Below are positions 52,131 to 62,773 of a DNA stretch of 64,000 bases, piece by piece. The notes beneath the pieces were generated by a model. The model worked only from the letters and a program-made list of their open reading frames with translations, was not told where the DNA came from and did not search any database. The stretch is from Anaerovorax odorimutans (GTDB taxonomy: Bacteria; Bacillota; Clostridia; Peptostreptococcales; Anaerovoracaceae): NCBI RefSeq assembly GCF_024459955.1, contig NZ_JANFXK010000001.1, positions 451,742-515,741 of the forward strand. The letters are read 5' to 3'. The position numbers and the translations under genes were made by a program. Every line of letters begins with the position of its first letter. The first letter of the stretch is position 1.

Positions 52131-53203
52131 TCCTTGTTCCTCCTTTTGCTTTGCCTTCTCAGTATGGACAGATGATAGGCAATCGTATAGATTCCACACA
52201 ATATAAAACACAAATAATAGTTGATGCCTCTTGTAAAAATCATTGCCGGCGCCAGTGCGGCTGCCGGATAGATCCCTGCGAAAAGAAGCAGAAAGCTTCC
52301 CTCCGAAACGCCAATCGCTCCCGGTATGGGCAGGCTGTTGACCGCCATGGCCAGAATCGACTGCAGCGCTATCATGTCTACATACCCGGCATGGGAAAAA
52401 CCAAAGCTTTTATATATAAAATAGCCGATTGAGAAAAATGCGATCCGCTGCAGAATGTTTCCCGCAAGCACGGCAGCCATTACGCCCGGTTTTCGCTTTA
52501 CAAGATCCATCCCCGCCTGATAACGGTCCACATATCCATTGATCTTTTCGATCTTTTCTTCCTTGTATTTAATAAAACGCAGCCGATAGAGACACTTTAT
52601 GACAAAGCTGCCCAGATTCCGGATCAGCTCCTTTGAAAACATGCATAAAAGACACAATGCTACCAGCAGGACCTGCAGAACGAATCCAATGATAAAGAGC
52701 AGCTTGAGCAGCCTGCCCGCTCCCATGAAATGGTGCATTTTTATCAGCAGTCCCCAGGTTCCCATGATAATCAATGAAATGGTATACAGCAGGATATTGA
52801 GTACCAGTATGGTGGTACTGTCGGAAACCTTGATTCCATCCTTTGCCATGTAATACGCCGAGGCCGGCTGCCCGCCTGTCGCCGAAGGCGTTATAGCGGA
52901 AAAATACAGGTCCGCAGCCGAATAGACCGTGGCTTCCCGCAGCCGCATCTTATAGCCCAGCGCCCTCCCGATAATGGCCAGACACTGTCCCTCAATGACA
53001 ATGAACGCCAGCATGGACAGCAGCGCCAGCACAATATATTCTTTCTTTAAGTGAATAAAAACACTCCACAAATCCCTGAAATTAACACCTTCCAGCTTGC
53101 TGTGAAGTGTGTAAAAGGTCAGGAGAATCAGCACGGCGATAACCGCCAGGCTGATCAACTGGTTTTTCCTGCTCCCTCCCTTAAAAGTAGCCTTTTCTTC
53201 CAT
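52127..53203 (-). CDS. Flippase-like membrane protein (lysylphosphatidylglycerol synthase TM family)
   Basis: 358 residues from ATG 53203 (AAAGGTG upstream; a GTG 9 bases earlier is possible). Eight or so membrane spans. The pattern ADLYFSAITPSATGGQPASAYYM and the C-terminal NSLPIPGAIGVSEGSFLLLF are hallmarks of the UPF0104/MprF-flippase-domain family. No synthase domain is attached. Such proteins translocate or modify lipids; position next to pssA-psd fits lipid movement. It overlaps pssA by 4 bases. Confidence 0.85.
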   Translation of the reverse strand: MEEKATFKGGSRKNQLISLAVIAVLILLTFYTLHSKLEGVNFRDLWSVFIHLKKEYIVLALLSMLAFIVIEGQCLAIIGRALGYKMRLREATVYSAADLYFSAITPSATGGQPASAYYMAKDGIKVSDSTTILVLNILLYTISLIIMGTWGLLIKMHHFMGAGRLLKLLFIIGFVLQVLLVALCLLCMFSKELIRNLGSFVIKCLYRLRFIKYKEEKIEKINGYVDRYQAGMDLVKRKPGVMAAVLAGNILQRIAFFSIGYFIYKSFGFSHAGYVDMIALQSILAMAVNSLPIPGAIGVSEGSFLLLFAGIYPAAALAPAMIFTRGINYYLCFILCGIYTIAYHLSILRRQSKRRNKE

Positions 53204-53224
53204 AGAATACACACCTTTTATTGT

Positions 53225-54544
53225 TTATATGACTTCCCCTTCCAGGCTGAAAGTCTTGCCTTCCGTAACTTTTACGTCGATAATTTTCCCCACCATGTCC
53301 GGCGTCCCGGCAAAGTTAATCAGTTTGAATTCCTCTGTTCTTCCTGTATAAGTCCGGTCGCTGGTTTTGCTGAGTCCTTCCACCAGAACCTTCTCAACCC
53401 TTCCCACATATCCGGCGTTCTTCTCCGCGGATATGGAATTGACCGTCTCCACCAAACGGTTAAACCGTTGGTGCTTCACGTCCTCCGGAATCTGGTCCTC
53501 GTATTTCTCCGCAGGAGTTCCCCTGCGAATCGAATAGAGAAAGGTAAACGCGGAATCGTACTCGACTTTCCGCACCAGATCCAGGGTCTCCTCAAAATCC
53601 TCCTCAGTCTCACCGGGGAAACCGACAATGATATCGGTGCTGATGGTGATCTGGGGAACGGTCTTTTTCAGCTTGGCGATCAGATTCAGATAGTCTTCCC
53701 TGGTATACTTGCGGTTCATCCGCGCCAGGACTCTGCTGCTGCCGGATTGTACCGGCAGATGGATGTAATTGCAGAGTTTGTCACAGTCCCCATAAGCCTG
53801 AATCAGCTTGTCCGACAGGTCCTTCGGGTGGGATGTCATAAATCGTATCCGTTCGAGTCCGCTGACCTCGTTGAGCCGGTAGATCAAATCGGCAAAATCC
53901 GTATGCTCATCTCCCTTGTAGGAATTAACATTCTGCCCCAGCAGGGTAACCTCTCGCACACCGTCGGATACAAGGCGTTTTACCTCATCGAGGATATCCT
54001 GTGGACGGCGGCTTCTCTCCCTGCCTCTGGTGTAGGGCACAATACAATAGGTACAGAAATTGTTGCATCCGTACATAATATTGACAAAGGCTTTATGTTT
54101 ATAGAGCCTCTTTGCCGGCAGCCCTTCTACGATGTCTCCCCCGTCCTCCCAGACGTTGACAACCTTCTCCTTTTCACGGAGAACGCTTTCTAAAAGCTGG
54201 GGGAACTGATGAATATTGTGGGTGCCGAAAATGATATCCACCCAGGGGTACTTGCTCTTTATGCTGTCGATGACATGCTGCTGCTGCATCATGCAGCCGC
54301 AGACGCAGACGGTAAACTCCGGGTCCGCCAGCTTCTTTTTCTTCAGCTGGCCCAGGGTTCCGAAAAACCGTTTGTCGGCATTCTCCCGCACGCTGCAGGT
54401 ATTGATAATGGCCACATCCGCTTCGTCCCGCCCTGGGCTTTCTGAAAATCCCATCTGGGAAAGCATTCCGGCGATAGTTTCCGAATCGTGCTCGTTCATC
54501 TGGCAGCCAAAGGTCGTAATATGATAAGTCTTAGGCCTGTTCAT
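53225..54544 (-). CDS. miaB: tRNA-2-methylthio-N6-dimethylallyladenosine synthase
   Basis: 439 residues from ATG 54544 (GGGGAGAG upstream). N-terminal iron-sulfur Cys14, Cys50, Cys84; radical-SAM cluster Cys160, Cys164, Cys167 (CNNFCTYC); C-terminal TRAM domain. MiaB methylthiolates i6A37 of tRNAs reading UNN codons. The start lies within the gpsA 3' end (14-base overlap). It could be mistaken for the related MtaB or RimO, but TFGCQMNEHDSE and IVPYTRGRE are MiaB signatures. Confidence 0.95.
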   Translation of the reverse strand: MNRPKTYHITTFGCQMNEHDSETIAGMLSQMGFSESPGRDEADVAIINTCSVRENADKRFFGTLGQLKKKKLADPEFTVCVCGCMMQQQHVIDSIKSKYPWVDIIFGTHNIHQFPQLLESVLREKEKVVNVWEDGGDIVEGLPAKRLYKHKAFVNIMYGCNNFCTYCIVPYTRGRERSRRPQDILDEVKRLVSDGVREVTLLGQNVNSYKGDEHTDFADLIYRLNEVSGLERIRFMTSHPKDLSDKLIQAYGDCDKLCNYIHLPVQSGSSRVLARMNRKYTREDYLNLIAKLKKTVPQITISTDIIVGFPGETEEDFEETLDLVRKVEYDSAFTFLYSIRRGTPAEKYEDQIPEDVKHQRFNRLVETVNSISAEKNAGYVGRVEKVLVEGLSKTSDRTYTGRTEEFKLINFAGTPDMVGKIIDVKVTEGKTFSLEGEVI

Positions 54545-55526
54545 GTTTTTTGTCTCTCCCCATGAGGATTTCCACTGCGTCTCTGGCATCGGCCCTGCCA
54601 TTGATTACTTCATAGAGCTGCTGGGTGATGGGCATTTCCACCTGCTCCCGCTGGGCCAACTCGTAGGCGGCCTCCGTAGTAAACATGCCTTCCACGACCA
54701 TGCCGACTTTTTCCGTAGCCTCTTCCGGCGCCATTCCCTCGCCGATCATGATACCGCAGCGTCTGTTTCTGGAATGCATACTGGTGCAGGTAACGATCAG
54801 ATCGCCCACTCCGGTCAGCCCGGCAAAGGTCGCCGGGTCCGCGCCCAGCTTTATACCCAGACGCTTGATCTCGGCCAGACCCCTGGTCATCAGCGCAGCC
54901 TTGGCATTGTCGCCGAATCCCATGCCATCGGAAATACCGGCGCATAACGCGATAATGTTTTTCAGTGAGCCTCCCAGCTCAACACCGACCACATCTTCCG
55001 TCGTATAGACACGGAAACGATCCGTCATGAAGATTTCCTGAACCTCCTCCGCCAGCTTCAAATCGTTGGAGGCCACTGCTACGGTGGTGGGCAGCCTCAG
55101 GCCTACTTCTTCCGCGTGGGAAGGGCCTGAAAGGACCACGTACCTGGCCTCAGGCAGAATTTCAAAAGCAATTTTGGACATGCGGAGCAGCGTTTTCTGT
55201 TCGATTCCCTTGGCCACGTTGACCAGAATCATCTCCGGCTTTAGATACGGCAGAGCGTTTTCCAGTGCGCTGCGGAAATGCTGCGCCGGAGCCGAAAACA
55301 GCACCATATCCGCATCCTTTATAGTTTCTTCCACGGTCTTTCCGATCTTCATATTATCATTGAATTTGATATCCGGCAGGTATCTGACGTTTTCACGCTT
55401 TGCCTGCAGTTCTTCCAGGTGCTGCGGATTTACGTCCCATATCGTTACCTGATGTCCTTTGCCGCTGAGAGTCAGCGCCAGGGCCGTTCCCCAGCTGCCC
55501 GCTCCAATTACGCCTACCTTTTTCAT
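54531..55526 (-). CDS. gpsA: Glycerol-3-phosphate dehydrogenase (NAD(P)+)
   Basis: 331 residues. Rossmann motif GVIGAGSWGTALA, substrate-site stretch NVAKGIEQKTLLRMS, catalytic Lys in VGVELGGSLKNIIALCAG and GLAEIKRLG. It makes sn-glycerol-3-phosphate for the acyltransferase PlsY, whose gene it overlaps by four bases (ATGA). AAGGAG precedes the ATG. Confidence 0.96.
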   Translation of the reverse strand: MKKVGVIGAGSWGTALALTLSGKGHQVTIWDVNPQHLEELQAKRENVRYLPDIKFNDNMKIGKTVEETIKDADMVLFSAPAQHFRSALENALPYLKPEMILVNVAKGIEQKTLLRMSKIAFEILPEARYVVLSGPSHAEEVGLRLPTTVAVASNDLKLAEEVQEIFMTDRFRVYTTEDVVGVELGGSLKNIIALCAGISDGMGFGDNAKAALMTRGLAEIKRLGIKLGADPATFAGLTGVGDLIVTCTSMHSRNRRCGIMIGEGMAPEEATEKVGMVVEGMFTTEAAYELAQREQVEMPITQQLYEVINGRADARDAVEILMGRDKKHEQA

Positions 55527-56263
55527 CTTTTTTTCTCCTTATCAAAAATACTCAGCTTTGGCTCTTCTCCTTTGAATAGCCGCTTGATATTTGCCCTGTG
55601 TTTGATCAAAATAATCAGCGCCAAAACGATTCCCAGATATATAAAATCTTTTTCTAAAAATATGCAGAGCACCGGAAAAGACAGCGCTCCCAGCATGGAG
55701 CCCACGGACATCCTCTGTGAAACCAGCACCCCGACGATTACAACGCCCAGCGCCGAAAGTCCCAAAAGAGGGTTGAGGCCCAGCAGCGCCCCGAAGGCAG
55801 TCGCCACGCCTTTTCCACCTTTAAAACGATATACGATGGGCCAGATGTGGCCGAACATCACTGCCATAACGCAGAGCATCGCACAGCCGTGGCCGCAGAT
55901 CAGCCCTCCCAAAAGTACGGAAACAACGCCCTTCAGTATATCCACAACCAGCGTAAGGACTCCCGCCTTTTTGCCCAGGACCCGCAGCGCATTGGTAGTT
56001 CCCGCATTGCCGCTTCCCGCTTTCTTAATATCAATGCCGTGCCGCTTTGCCAGCATGATCGACGGGGAAATGTTCCCTATAAAATAGGCCAGTAAAACGA
56101 CGAAAGCAAAAATAATATAGTAGATTATCAGCAGTGTATTGACAGAATCCACGGCAAGTCCGCCGCTGTTAAAAAATTGTCCCACCAGGCCCATATCTCC
56201 GGTCGCATATACTTGTGTCGGCCCATCGGCTCCGCCAATGACTCCTATACTAGCATCAAACAT
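55523..56263 (-). CDS. plsY: Glycerol-3-phosphate acyltransferase PlsY with an unusual N-terminal extension
   Basis: 246 residues from ATG 56263, which overlaps the der stop codon. The PlsY core has about five spans with the motifs [29 protein letters not shown] and [12 protein letters not shown]; it acylates glycerol-3-phosphate using acyl-phosphate made by PlsX. Ordinary PlsY begins near the first span. Here about 45 extra residues precede it, including [15 protein letters not shown]. That motif ([11 protein letters not shown]) is familiar from beta subunits of sodium-pumping decarboxylases and is not normally part of PlsY. Confidence 0.92.
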   Translation of the reverse strand: MFDASIGVIGGADGPTQVYATGDMGLVGQFFNSGGLAVDSVNTLLIIYYIIFAFVVLLAYFIGNISPSIMLAKRHGIDIKKAGSGNAGTTNALRVLGKKAGVLTLVVDILKGVVSVLLGGLICGHGCAMLCVMAVMFGHIWPIVYRFKGGKGVATAFGALLGLNPLLGLSALGVVIVGVLVSQRMSVGSMLGALSFPVLCIFLEKDFIYLGIVLALIILIKHRANIKRLFKGEEPKLSIFDKEKKR

Positions 56264-57581
56264 CTTCCTTTTCACCCTTTTCTCTGAATACAAATTTTAT
56301 AGAAGTTCCTTCAAATCCGAAACCTTCCCGTATTTTGTTCTCCAGATACCTGGCATAGGAAAAGTGCATCAGCTCTCTGGAGTTTATTTTAAACGAAAAC
56401 AGCGGAGGTTTCACCCCAACCTGCGTAACGTAATAAATTCTTAATCTTTTTCCCTTGTCCGACGGAGGCTGCTTCATCATCGTGGCATCGGTAATCAGGC
56501 TGTTCAGCTGGCCCGTGGAAATGCGCATCGCCCGGTTTTCCGCTACGGCCTTAGCAGTAGAGAGGACGTTCTGAATCCTCTGTTTCTCTAGAACGGAAAT
56601 AAAGACGGAGGGCGCGTAGGACATGAAGGTCAGTTCTTTTGCGATTTCCTTTCGGAACTGATTCATGGTATTGGATTCCTTTTCCACCAGATCCCACTTG
56701 TTCACCACGATTACGATTCCCTTGCCCGCTTCGTGGGCCACGCCTGCTATTTTCTTATCCTGTTCAGTGATCCCTTCCGTAGCGTCGATCATCAAAAGAC
56801 AGACGTCGCAGCGTTCAATGGCCGCAACGGCCCGGATTACGCTGTAGCGTTCGATATCTTCGTTAACCTTGCTTTTCCTGCGGATTCCCGCGGTATCGAT
56901 TAGCAGATACTTCTCCCCATCCTTTTCAAAGGGCGTATCAATGGAATCTCTGGTGGTTCCTGCGATCGGCGATACGATGACCCGGTTTTCCCCCAGAATC
57001 TCATTGATCAGGGATGATTTGCCCACATTGGGCTTGCCGATGACCGCGATCCGGATCTGGTCTTCCTCTTCGGTTCCCGCGCCTTCGGGAAAGCTGGAGA
57101 CGATCTCATCCAGAAGGTCGCCCAGATTGAGCATGTTGGCCGCGGATATGGCAATGGGCTCACCCAGCCCCAGCTCGTAAAAATCATAAAAATCATCGGG
57201 AAGCTTTGGCCGGTCGACCTTGTTCACAACCAGAATGACTCTCTTTCCGGTACGCATCAGCATCATGCCCACTTCCCGGTCAGCTGCGGTCAGCCCTTCT
57301 CTTCCATCCACCATAAACAGGATCACGTCAGCGGTGGCGATTGCCACTTCCGCCTGTTCGCGCATCTGCGAGAGGATAATGTCCTTGCTGTCCGGCTCAA
57401 TGCCGCCCGTGTCGATGAGGGCAAAATGAACGCCGCTCCACTCTGCTTCCGCATAGATCCGGTCCCGGGTCACACCGGGAGTATCCTCCACAATGGCCAC
57501 CCGTCTGCCCACTACTTTATTAAAAAATGTGGATTTGCCCACATTGGGCCTGCCCACTACGGCAACGATCGGTTTACTCAT
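56256..57581 (-). CDS. der: Ribosome biogenesis GTPase Der (EngA)
   Basis: 441 residues from ATG 57581 (GGAGGAATCTTCG upstream, overlapping the ftsY stop). Two tandem GTPase domains: the first with [24 protein letters not shown] and NKVDRP, the second with [21 protein letters not shown] and NKWD. A C-terminal KH-like domain follows ([32 protein letters not shown]). It assists 50S subunit assembly. Confidence 0.96.
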   Translation of the reverse strand: MSKPIVAVVGRPNVGKSTFFNKVVGRRVAIVEDTPGVTRDRIYAEAEWSGVHFALIDTGGIEPDSKDIILSQMREQAEVAIATADVILFMVDGREGLTAADREVGMMLMRTGKRVILVVNKVDRPKLPDDFYDFYELGLGEPIAISAANMLNLGDLLDEIVSSFPEGAGTEEEDQIRIAVIGKPNVGKSSLINEILGENRVIVSPIAGTTRDSIDTPFEKDGEKYLLIDTAGIRRKSKVNEDIERYSVIRAVAAIERCDVCLLMIDATEGITEQDKKIAGVAHEAGKGIVIVVNKWDLVEKESNTMNQFRKEIAKELTFMSYAPSVFISVLEKQRIQNVLSTAKAVAENRAMRISTGQLNSLITDATMMKQPPSDKGKRLRIYYVTQVGVKPPLFSFKINSRELMHFSYARYLENKIREGFGFEGTSIKFVFREKGEKEDV

Positions 57582-58473
57582 CGAAGATTCCTCCTGCAAA
57601 TTCAGCCGGATCGAATTCTTTCAAGTCTTCAATCCCTTCGCCTACGCCGATATATTTGACCGCCATGTCAAACTCATCGGCAATGGTGATAACGATGCCG
57701 CCCTTGGCCGTACCGTCCAGCTTGGTCAGCACGATTCCCGAAATATCCGCGCTCTCATTGAATTCTTTGGCCTGGGAAACCGCGTTCTTTCCGGTGGTCG
57801 CGTCCAGGACCAGCAGGTTCTCTCTGGCAGCTTCCGGGAATTCCCGGTCAATTACTTTATTCATCTTAGTCAGCTCGTCCATGAGGTTCTTCTTGTTCTG
57901 CAGCCGGCCCGCGGTATCGCAGATGAGGACATCGATATTCTTTGCCTTTGCCGACTGGATGGCGTCGAAGATCACTGCGGAAGGGTCCGCTCCTTCCTGG
58001 TGGCGGATTACGTTGACTCCTACCCGGTCTCCCCATATCTCCAGCTGTTCGCTGGCTGCCGCCCGGAAGGTATCTGCCGCTGCCAGCATGACGGATCTTC
58101 CCTGCTGCCTGCATTTATGAGCGATCTTGCCGATGGAAGTCGTCTTGCCGCCTCCGTTGATACCGATCATGAGGATAATCAGAGGGGATTCCTGGCAGAG
58201 CTGATGGCGCTCCCCTTTATCGATCAGCTCAGCAATGATTTTTTTCAGCTGATCCTTCACCTGCTCCGGTTCTCTCAGGTATTCATGCTTTATATCGCTT
58301 CTCAGGCGTTCGATAATGTTCATCGTCGTTTCCATGCCGATATCGGAAGTAATGAGTATTTCCTCCAGTTCATCCAGAAAGTCCTCGTCAATCGTAGGTC
58401 TTGCCAGAATCACGTCTCCGATCCGTTCGGACAAACGGCCAAAAAATCCTTTTTTCTTTTTTTCAAAAGCCAT
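57574..58473 (-). CDS. ftsY: Signal recognition particle receptor FtsY
   Basis: 299 residues, a short form lacking the acidic N-terminal domain of E. coli FtsY. NG domains: [10 protein letters not shown] at the start, P-loop [14 protein letters not shown] (usual form GVNGVGKTTTIGK), [37 protein letters not shown] and [11 protein letters not shown]. It receives ribosome-SRP complexes at the membrane. Lies between smc and der as in many Firmicutes. Confidence 0.96.
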   Translation of the reverse strand: MAFEKKKKGFFGRLSERIGDVILARPTIDEDFLDELEEILITSDIGMETTMNIIERLRSDIKHEYLREPEQVKDQLKKIIAELIDKGERHQLCQESPLIILMIGINGGGKTTSIGKIAHKCRQQGRSVMLAAADTFRAAASEQLEIWGDRVGVNVIRHQEGADPSAVIFDAIQSAKAKNIDVLICDTAGRLQNKKNLMDELTKMNKVIDREFPEAARENLLVLDATTGKNAVSQAKEFNESADISGIVLTKLDGTAKGGIVITIADEFDMAVKYIGVGEGIEDLKEFDPAEFAGGIFDE

Positions 58474-58539
58474 AGCTTCTATCTCCTTATCTGTATATTA
58501 TGCGCTGCACCCGTTGTTTTTCATCGTGAAATCGGTGCT

Positions 58540-61500
58540 TTACAGTTGGAAGTCATCACCCATATTGAGGGAGAGCACTTTGGATATTCCCTGCTCCGGC
58601 ATGGTTACGCCGTAGAGGACGTCCGCGTGTTCCATGGTGGCCTTCTGATGTGTAACTAGGGTGAACTGTATGTCTTCAAACGTCTTTAAATACTTGGCGA
58701 ACCGCTCGATGTTGGCATCGTCCAAAGCAGCCTCCACCTCGTCCAGAATACAGAAGGGCGTCGGCTTTGTCTTCAGCACCGCGAACATGAGGGCAATGGC
58801 GGTCATAGTCTTTTCGCCTCCGGAAAGCAGGTTGATATTCTGCAGTTTTTTGCCCGGTGGCTGTGCGATAATATCAATACCCGATTCCAGAGGATTGTTC
58901 TCGTCATCCAGCCTCAGCTCCGCGTGTCCGCCGCCGAAGAGATCGGAAAAGACCTGTTCGAAATTGACGACCACCTGATCGAAGCTTTCCTTGAATCTCG
59001 CTTTGATCGTCCGGTCCATATCGGAAATGATCGCATTGAGGCTGTCCATGGCTTCCAGAATATCGGACCGCTGAGCAGTGAGAAATTCATACCTCTCACT
59101 GACAGTCTCGTATTCTTCAATGGCTCCGATATTCACCTCGCCCAGCTCTTTCATTCTGTTTTTAATCCGGCGGTTTTCCTTTACCGCGGACGACATGACA
59201 AAGTCCTGCTTTTTGAACTCCATCGCCTGGATATAGGACACTTCAAAGTCCTCCCAGAGCTTTTCCTTATATGAATCCAGCTGGGTCTCGTTTTTGGCTT
59301 CCTTGATTTCCAGCTCGTATTTCTGATCCTGAAGGGCATTGACCTGACGGTCCGCTTCCTCTTTTTCCCGGGTCAGCCGGTCAGCCTCGGAGGAGGCCGA
59401 TGTCCGCTCGGAGGATAAGTCCGCCAGATACTGTTCCAGATTTTCTTTAGCCTCTTCCTTTTCCTTTACCACGGACTCAATATCAATGTGTCCGCAGCGA
59501 AGGCTGTCCTTTTCTGCCGCCAGGTCCGCGATCTGCTGCTGCTTGTGCCGCTTTTCCTGTTCCAGCTCCTCAATGGAAGCTTTTACTCTTTCCGCCATTT
59601 CATCGGCGCCGTTCTTTCTGCTCTCGCAGGCCCCGGCCTCGATTCTGGCTGCGGTGATCTCTTCGCTGACGCTTTCCAGCCGCGCCTTTTTTCCATCGCA
59701 GAGATCCAGCAGCTCTCCGGCCTGCGTTTCCTTCTCTGAAATGGTCTTTTCTTCCTGCCGGATCTTGTCTTCCAGCTGCCGGATCATCCTTTGGGACGAT
59801 TCCTGTTCATCCCGGATATTTTCCAGCTCCTTTTCCCATTTGCCGCTGTTGGTCTTAAAGTCATTGAGCGCGCTTTCCGTAACGGTCAGTTCGTTTTCCC
59901 TGCTAAAAATATCCATTTCCAGTTTTCTGGCCGTTTGTTCTTTTCCTGCGATTTGTCCCCGCAGGCGCTCAATCTCCTGTCTCAGATCCGCCAGCTGCTC
60001 TGTGCCCTGGGATTTTTCTTCCCGGGCGGCCTTCAGTTGTTCTGCCAGACGGGTAACTTCGGCTTTTCTTTCCAGAAGGTTGGCGGTCTTATTCTTGTAT
60101 CTTCCGCCGGTAATGGCTCCGCCGGCATTGATGATCTCCCCTTCCAGCGTCACAAAACGAAGTCCTGCCGCTTTTTTGGAGAGCTTCACCGCATGCTCCA
60201 TAGTATCTACGATTACCACCCGGCCCAGCAGATATTCCATGACAGGGCGGTACTGATCTTCAAAACGGATGCAGTCCGTTCCAAAGCCCTGAAATCCCGT
60301 CTCCTGTTCCAGCCTCGTTTCATAATGACCGCGGCCTCCGCGGATGGATGAGATGGGAAGGAACGTCAATCTTCCGGCCCGGCTTTCTTTCAGCCTGGCG
60401 ATGGCGCCCTGAGCGCTCCGGTCATCCTCACAGACGATATTCTGCATAGCCGCGCCCAGCGCTGTTTCAATGGCCACTTCCAGACCCTGGGGCACGGAAA
60501 TCAATTCGGCCACGGTCCCATGGATACCGGGCAGTCCGGACCTCATGATATATTTTACGGCGTAATTATAGCCTTCATAATTGCTCTCCATCTCTTCGAT
60601 GGTCTTTTTTCTGGACGACAGCTGCCCGATGGATATGCGCAGATCTTCCAGCTGACCTGCCAGCTTCCTCTCTTTTGAAACGCTGCTGTCATATTGTGCT
60701 CTGTTCTGAGACAGCTCATTTTCCAGCTGGCCCAGTTCTTCTTCCAGCTGGCTTTTATCCGCACGGAGTTTGTTGAGCGCATCCAGGGTATCCCGGTTGC
60801 TGTCTTCTCCGCTGCTCTTCTCCGCCTGAATCTGCGTTTTCCGCCTCTCCAGCGTTTCTCTGAGATTTTCCAAGCTGCTGATCTCCGCCCTCTGTGAGCT
60901 GACAGCGCTGTGGGTGCGGAATATCTCGTCCTTATATTCATCGGCCTGCGCCGCTGCCTGTGAAAGCTCATCACTGAGCGCCCCGTGCAGGCGGATTTTC
61001 TCCTGCAAAGCCCGGTTTACCTGTTCCATCTCCCGGTCAGCCTGCTCTTTTGTCTGGTAAAGCTCCCTGGCATTGGCCGTTTCTTTTTTCAGTTTGTCTT
61101 CCAGTATTCGGATTTCGTCATTCAGTCTGGCAGTATTGGTCTCGATTGTACTCAGCCGCTCACCGGCCAGCTGTCCCTGGCTGACCAGTCCATTGATCTC
61201 CTCGATGCTTTGCACCAGCTTTTCCCGGCCTTCCGTAATCAGCTGTTCCAGCTGTTCGCTCTTCTGCCTGCTCTCCGTAAGCTGCCGGTCCATGGCTTGT
61301 CTGCTGTCCCGAATTTCATCCAATTTATTTTTCAGCTCTGAGATATCGTCTTTTATGTATTCGTTTTTCAGCTCCAGACTCTCGATATTTTTCAGAGTAA
61401 TGTTGATTTCCAGTTCCTTGTTCTGATCTCTCAGCCCAATAAATTCCTTTGCTTTAATGCTGTCTTCCCGCAGGCGGTCGATTCTTCCTTCGATCTCGCC

Positions 61501-62085
61501 GATGATGTCGTTGACCCGTTCCAGATTGGCGCTGGTTGAACTGAGCTTCCGCTCGGACTCCGCCTTCTTAGTCCGGTACATAACGATCCCCGCCGCTTCC
61601 TCAAAGATCTCTCTCCTGCTTTCCGTCTTGTTGCTGACAATGTCGGAAATTTTCCCCTGCCCGATGAGCGAATATCCATCGACGCCGATCCCCGTATCCA
61701 TGATCAGCTCCCGGATGTCGCGAAGCCTGCACTGGTTGTTATTGATGGAATACTCACTTTCCCCGGATCGAAACATCCGTCTTGTGATCGCCACCTCATT
61801 GTAGTCGATGGGAAGGATTCCTTCTTCATTGTCGATGACCAGCGTCACCTCTGCCATCCCCCTTGATTTCCGGTTGGCTGTTCCGGAAAAAATCACTTCC
61901 TCCATCTTGCCGCCACGCAGCATCTTTGGACTCTGTTCCCCCAGTACCCAGCGGATAGCGTCACTGATGTTGCTCTTTCCGCTGCCGTTGGGACCCACCA
62001 CGCAGGTGATCCCTCTGTGGAATTCAATTGTCACGGGCTCCGCAAAGGACTTGAACCCGTGCATTTCAATTCGCTTAAAGTACAT
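58540..62085 (-). CDS. smc: Chromosome partition protein SMC
   Basis: 1181 residues from ATG 62085 (AAAGGGG upstream). N-terminal ATPase half with Walker A GPNGSGKS (31-38), long coiled coils (about 170-500 and 670-1020) and a hinge near 515-650 (YAVKYIMRSGLPGIHGTVAEL). The C-terminal half carries signature NLLSGGEKTMTAIAL and Walker B FCILDEVEAALDDAN. It compacts and segregates the chromosome with ScpA/ScpB. It overlaps the rnc 3' end by 11 bases. Confidence 0.97.
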   Translation of the reverse strand: MYFKRIEMHGFKSFAEPVTIEFHRGITCVVGPNGSGKSNISDAIRWVLGEQSPKMLRGGKMEEVIFSGTANRKSRGMAEVTLVIDNEEGILPIDYNEVAITRRMFRSGESEYSINNNQCRLRDIRELIMDTGIGVDGYSLIGQGKISDIVSNKTESRREIFEEAAGIVMYRTKKAESERKLSSTSANLERVNDIIGEIEGRIDRLREDSIKAKEFIGLRDQNKELEINITLKNIESLELKNEYIKDDISELKNKLDEIRDSRQAMDRQLTESRQKSEQLEQLITEGREKLVQSIEEINGLVSQGQLAGERLSTIETNTARLNDEIRILEDKLKKETANARELYQTKEQADREMEQVNRALQEKIRLHGALSDELSQAAAQADEYKDEIFRTHSAVSSQRAEISSLENLRETLERRKTQIQAEKSSGEDSNRDTLDALNKLRADKSQLEEELGQLENELSQNRAQYDSSVSKERKLAGQLEDLRISIGQLSSRKKTIEEMESNYEGYNYAVKYIMRSGLPGIHGTVAELISVPQGLEVAIETALGAAMQNIVCEDDRSAQGAIARLKESRAGRLTFLPISSIRGGRGHYETRLEQETGFQGFGTDCIRFEDQYRPVMEYLLGRVVIVDTMEHAVKLSKKAAGLRFVTLEGEIINAGGAITGGRYKNKTANLLERKAEVTRLAEQLKAAREEKSQGTEQLADLRQEIERLRGQIAGKEQTARKLEMDIFSRENELTVTESALNDFKTNSGKWEKELENIRDEQESSQRMIRQLEDKIRQEEKTISEKETQAGELLDLCDGKKARLESVSEEITAARIEAGACESRKNGADEMAERVKASIEELEQEKRHKQQQIADLAAEKDSLRCGHIDIESVVKEKEEAKENLEQYLADLSSERTSASSEADRLTREKEEADRQVNALQDQKYELEIKEAKNETQLDSYKEKLWEDFEVSYIQAMEFKKQDFVMSSAVKENRRIKNRMKELGEVNIGAIEEYETVSERYEFLTAQRSDILEAMDSLNAIISDMDRTIKARFKESFDQVVVNFEQVFSDLFGGGHAELRLDDENNPLESGIDIIAQPPGKKLQNINLLSGGEKTMTAIALMFAVLKTKPTPFCILDEVEAALDDANIERFAKYLKTFEDIQFTLVTHQKATMEHADVLYGVTMPEQGISKVLSLNMGDDFQL

Positions 62086-62773
62086 CGATACCCCTTTCCA
62101 TCGCATCCTTTGCCGCGTTTTGTTCTGCCAGTTTCTTGCTCTTTCCCTTACCGTAGCCTACCGGTTTCCCCAAAACCTCCAGTCTCACGGAAAAGACTTT
62201 GTTATGATCCGGGCCTTCTTCCTTCTCGAGGACATAGTGCATGTCTAAAATTCCATGTCCCTGAAGCTGCTCCTGAACCTCCGATTTGTAATCCTGGATG
62301 TTCAGCTTGCCCTTTCCCGCGGCCTGCAGGTCTTCCTGGAAGATTTCCACTACAAAACGACGAACCTCTTCATAGCCTCCGTCCAGGTAGATCGCTCCGA
62401 TAACCGCTTCCATGCCGTCGGCCAGAATCGAGTCCCTGTCGCGCCCGCCGCTTTTCTCTTCGCCCCTGCTGAAAAGCATATGCTCCCCGATGGAAAGCTT
62501 TCTTCCCGCGGCAGCCAGAGATTTTTCGCAGACAATGGAAGCCCTGGCTTTTGTCAGGATTCCTTCCTCTGCTTTGGGCAGCCTTCGATACAGCTCTTCC
62601 CCGATGATGGCGTCTAAAAACGCGTCGCCAAGAAATTCCAGACGTTCGTTGTCGCAAAGGCGGCTCTGTCCGGTTTCCTTGACATAAGAGCTATGGGTCA
62701 GCGCTTTGTCAAGAAGCTGCATATCTTTAAATGTATATCCGATAATATGCTGAAACTGCGTACTATTGTTCAC
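62075..62773 (-). CDS. rnc: Ribonuclease III
   Basis: 232 residues from GTG 62773, with AGAGGAG 10 bases upstream; TTG 62779 is an alternative start but only 4 bases from that site. The catalytic signature NERLEFLGDAFLDAIIG carries the metal-binding Glu and Asp, with the second acidic site in DGMEAVIGAIYLDGG. A C-terminal double-stranded-RNA-binding domain follows (NIQDYKSEVQEQLQGHG ... GKSKKLAEQNAAKDAM). It processes rRNA precursors and other duplex RNAs. It overlaps plsX; the acpP gene often found between plsX and rnc is absent. Confidence 0.95.
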   Translation of the reverse strand: MNNSTQFQHIIGYTFKDMQLLDKALTHSSYVKETGQSRLCDNERLEFLGDAFLDAIIGEELYRRLPKAEEGILTKARASIVCEKSLAAAGRKLSIGEHMLFSRGEEKSGGRDRDSILADGMEAVIGAIYLDGGYEEVRRFVVEIFQEDLQAAGKGKLNIQDYKSEVQEQLQGHGILDMHYVLEKEEGPDHNKVFSVRLEVLGKPVGYGKGKSKKLAEQNAAKDAMERGIDVL

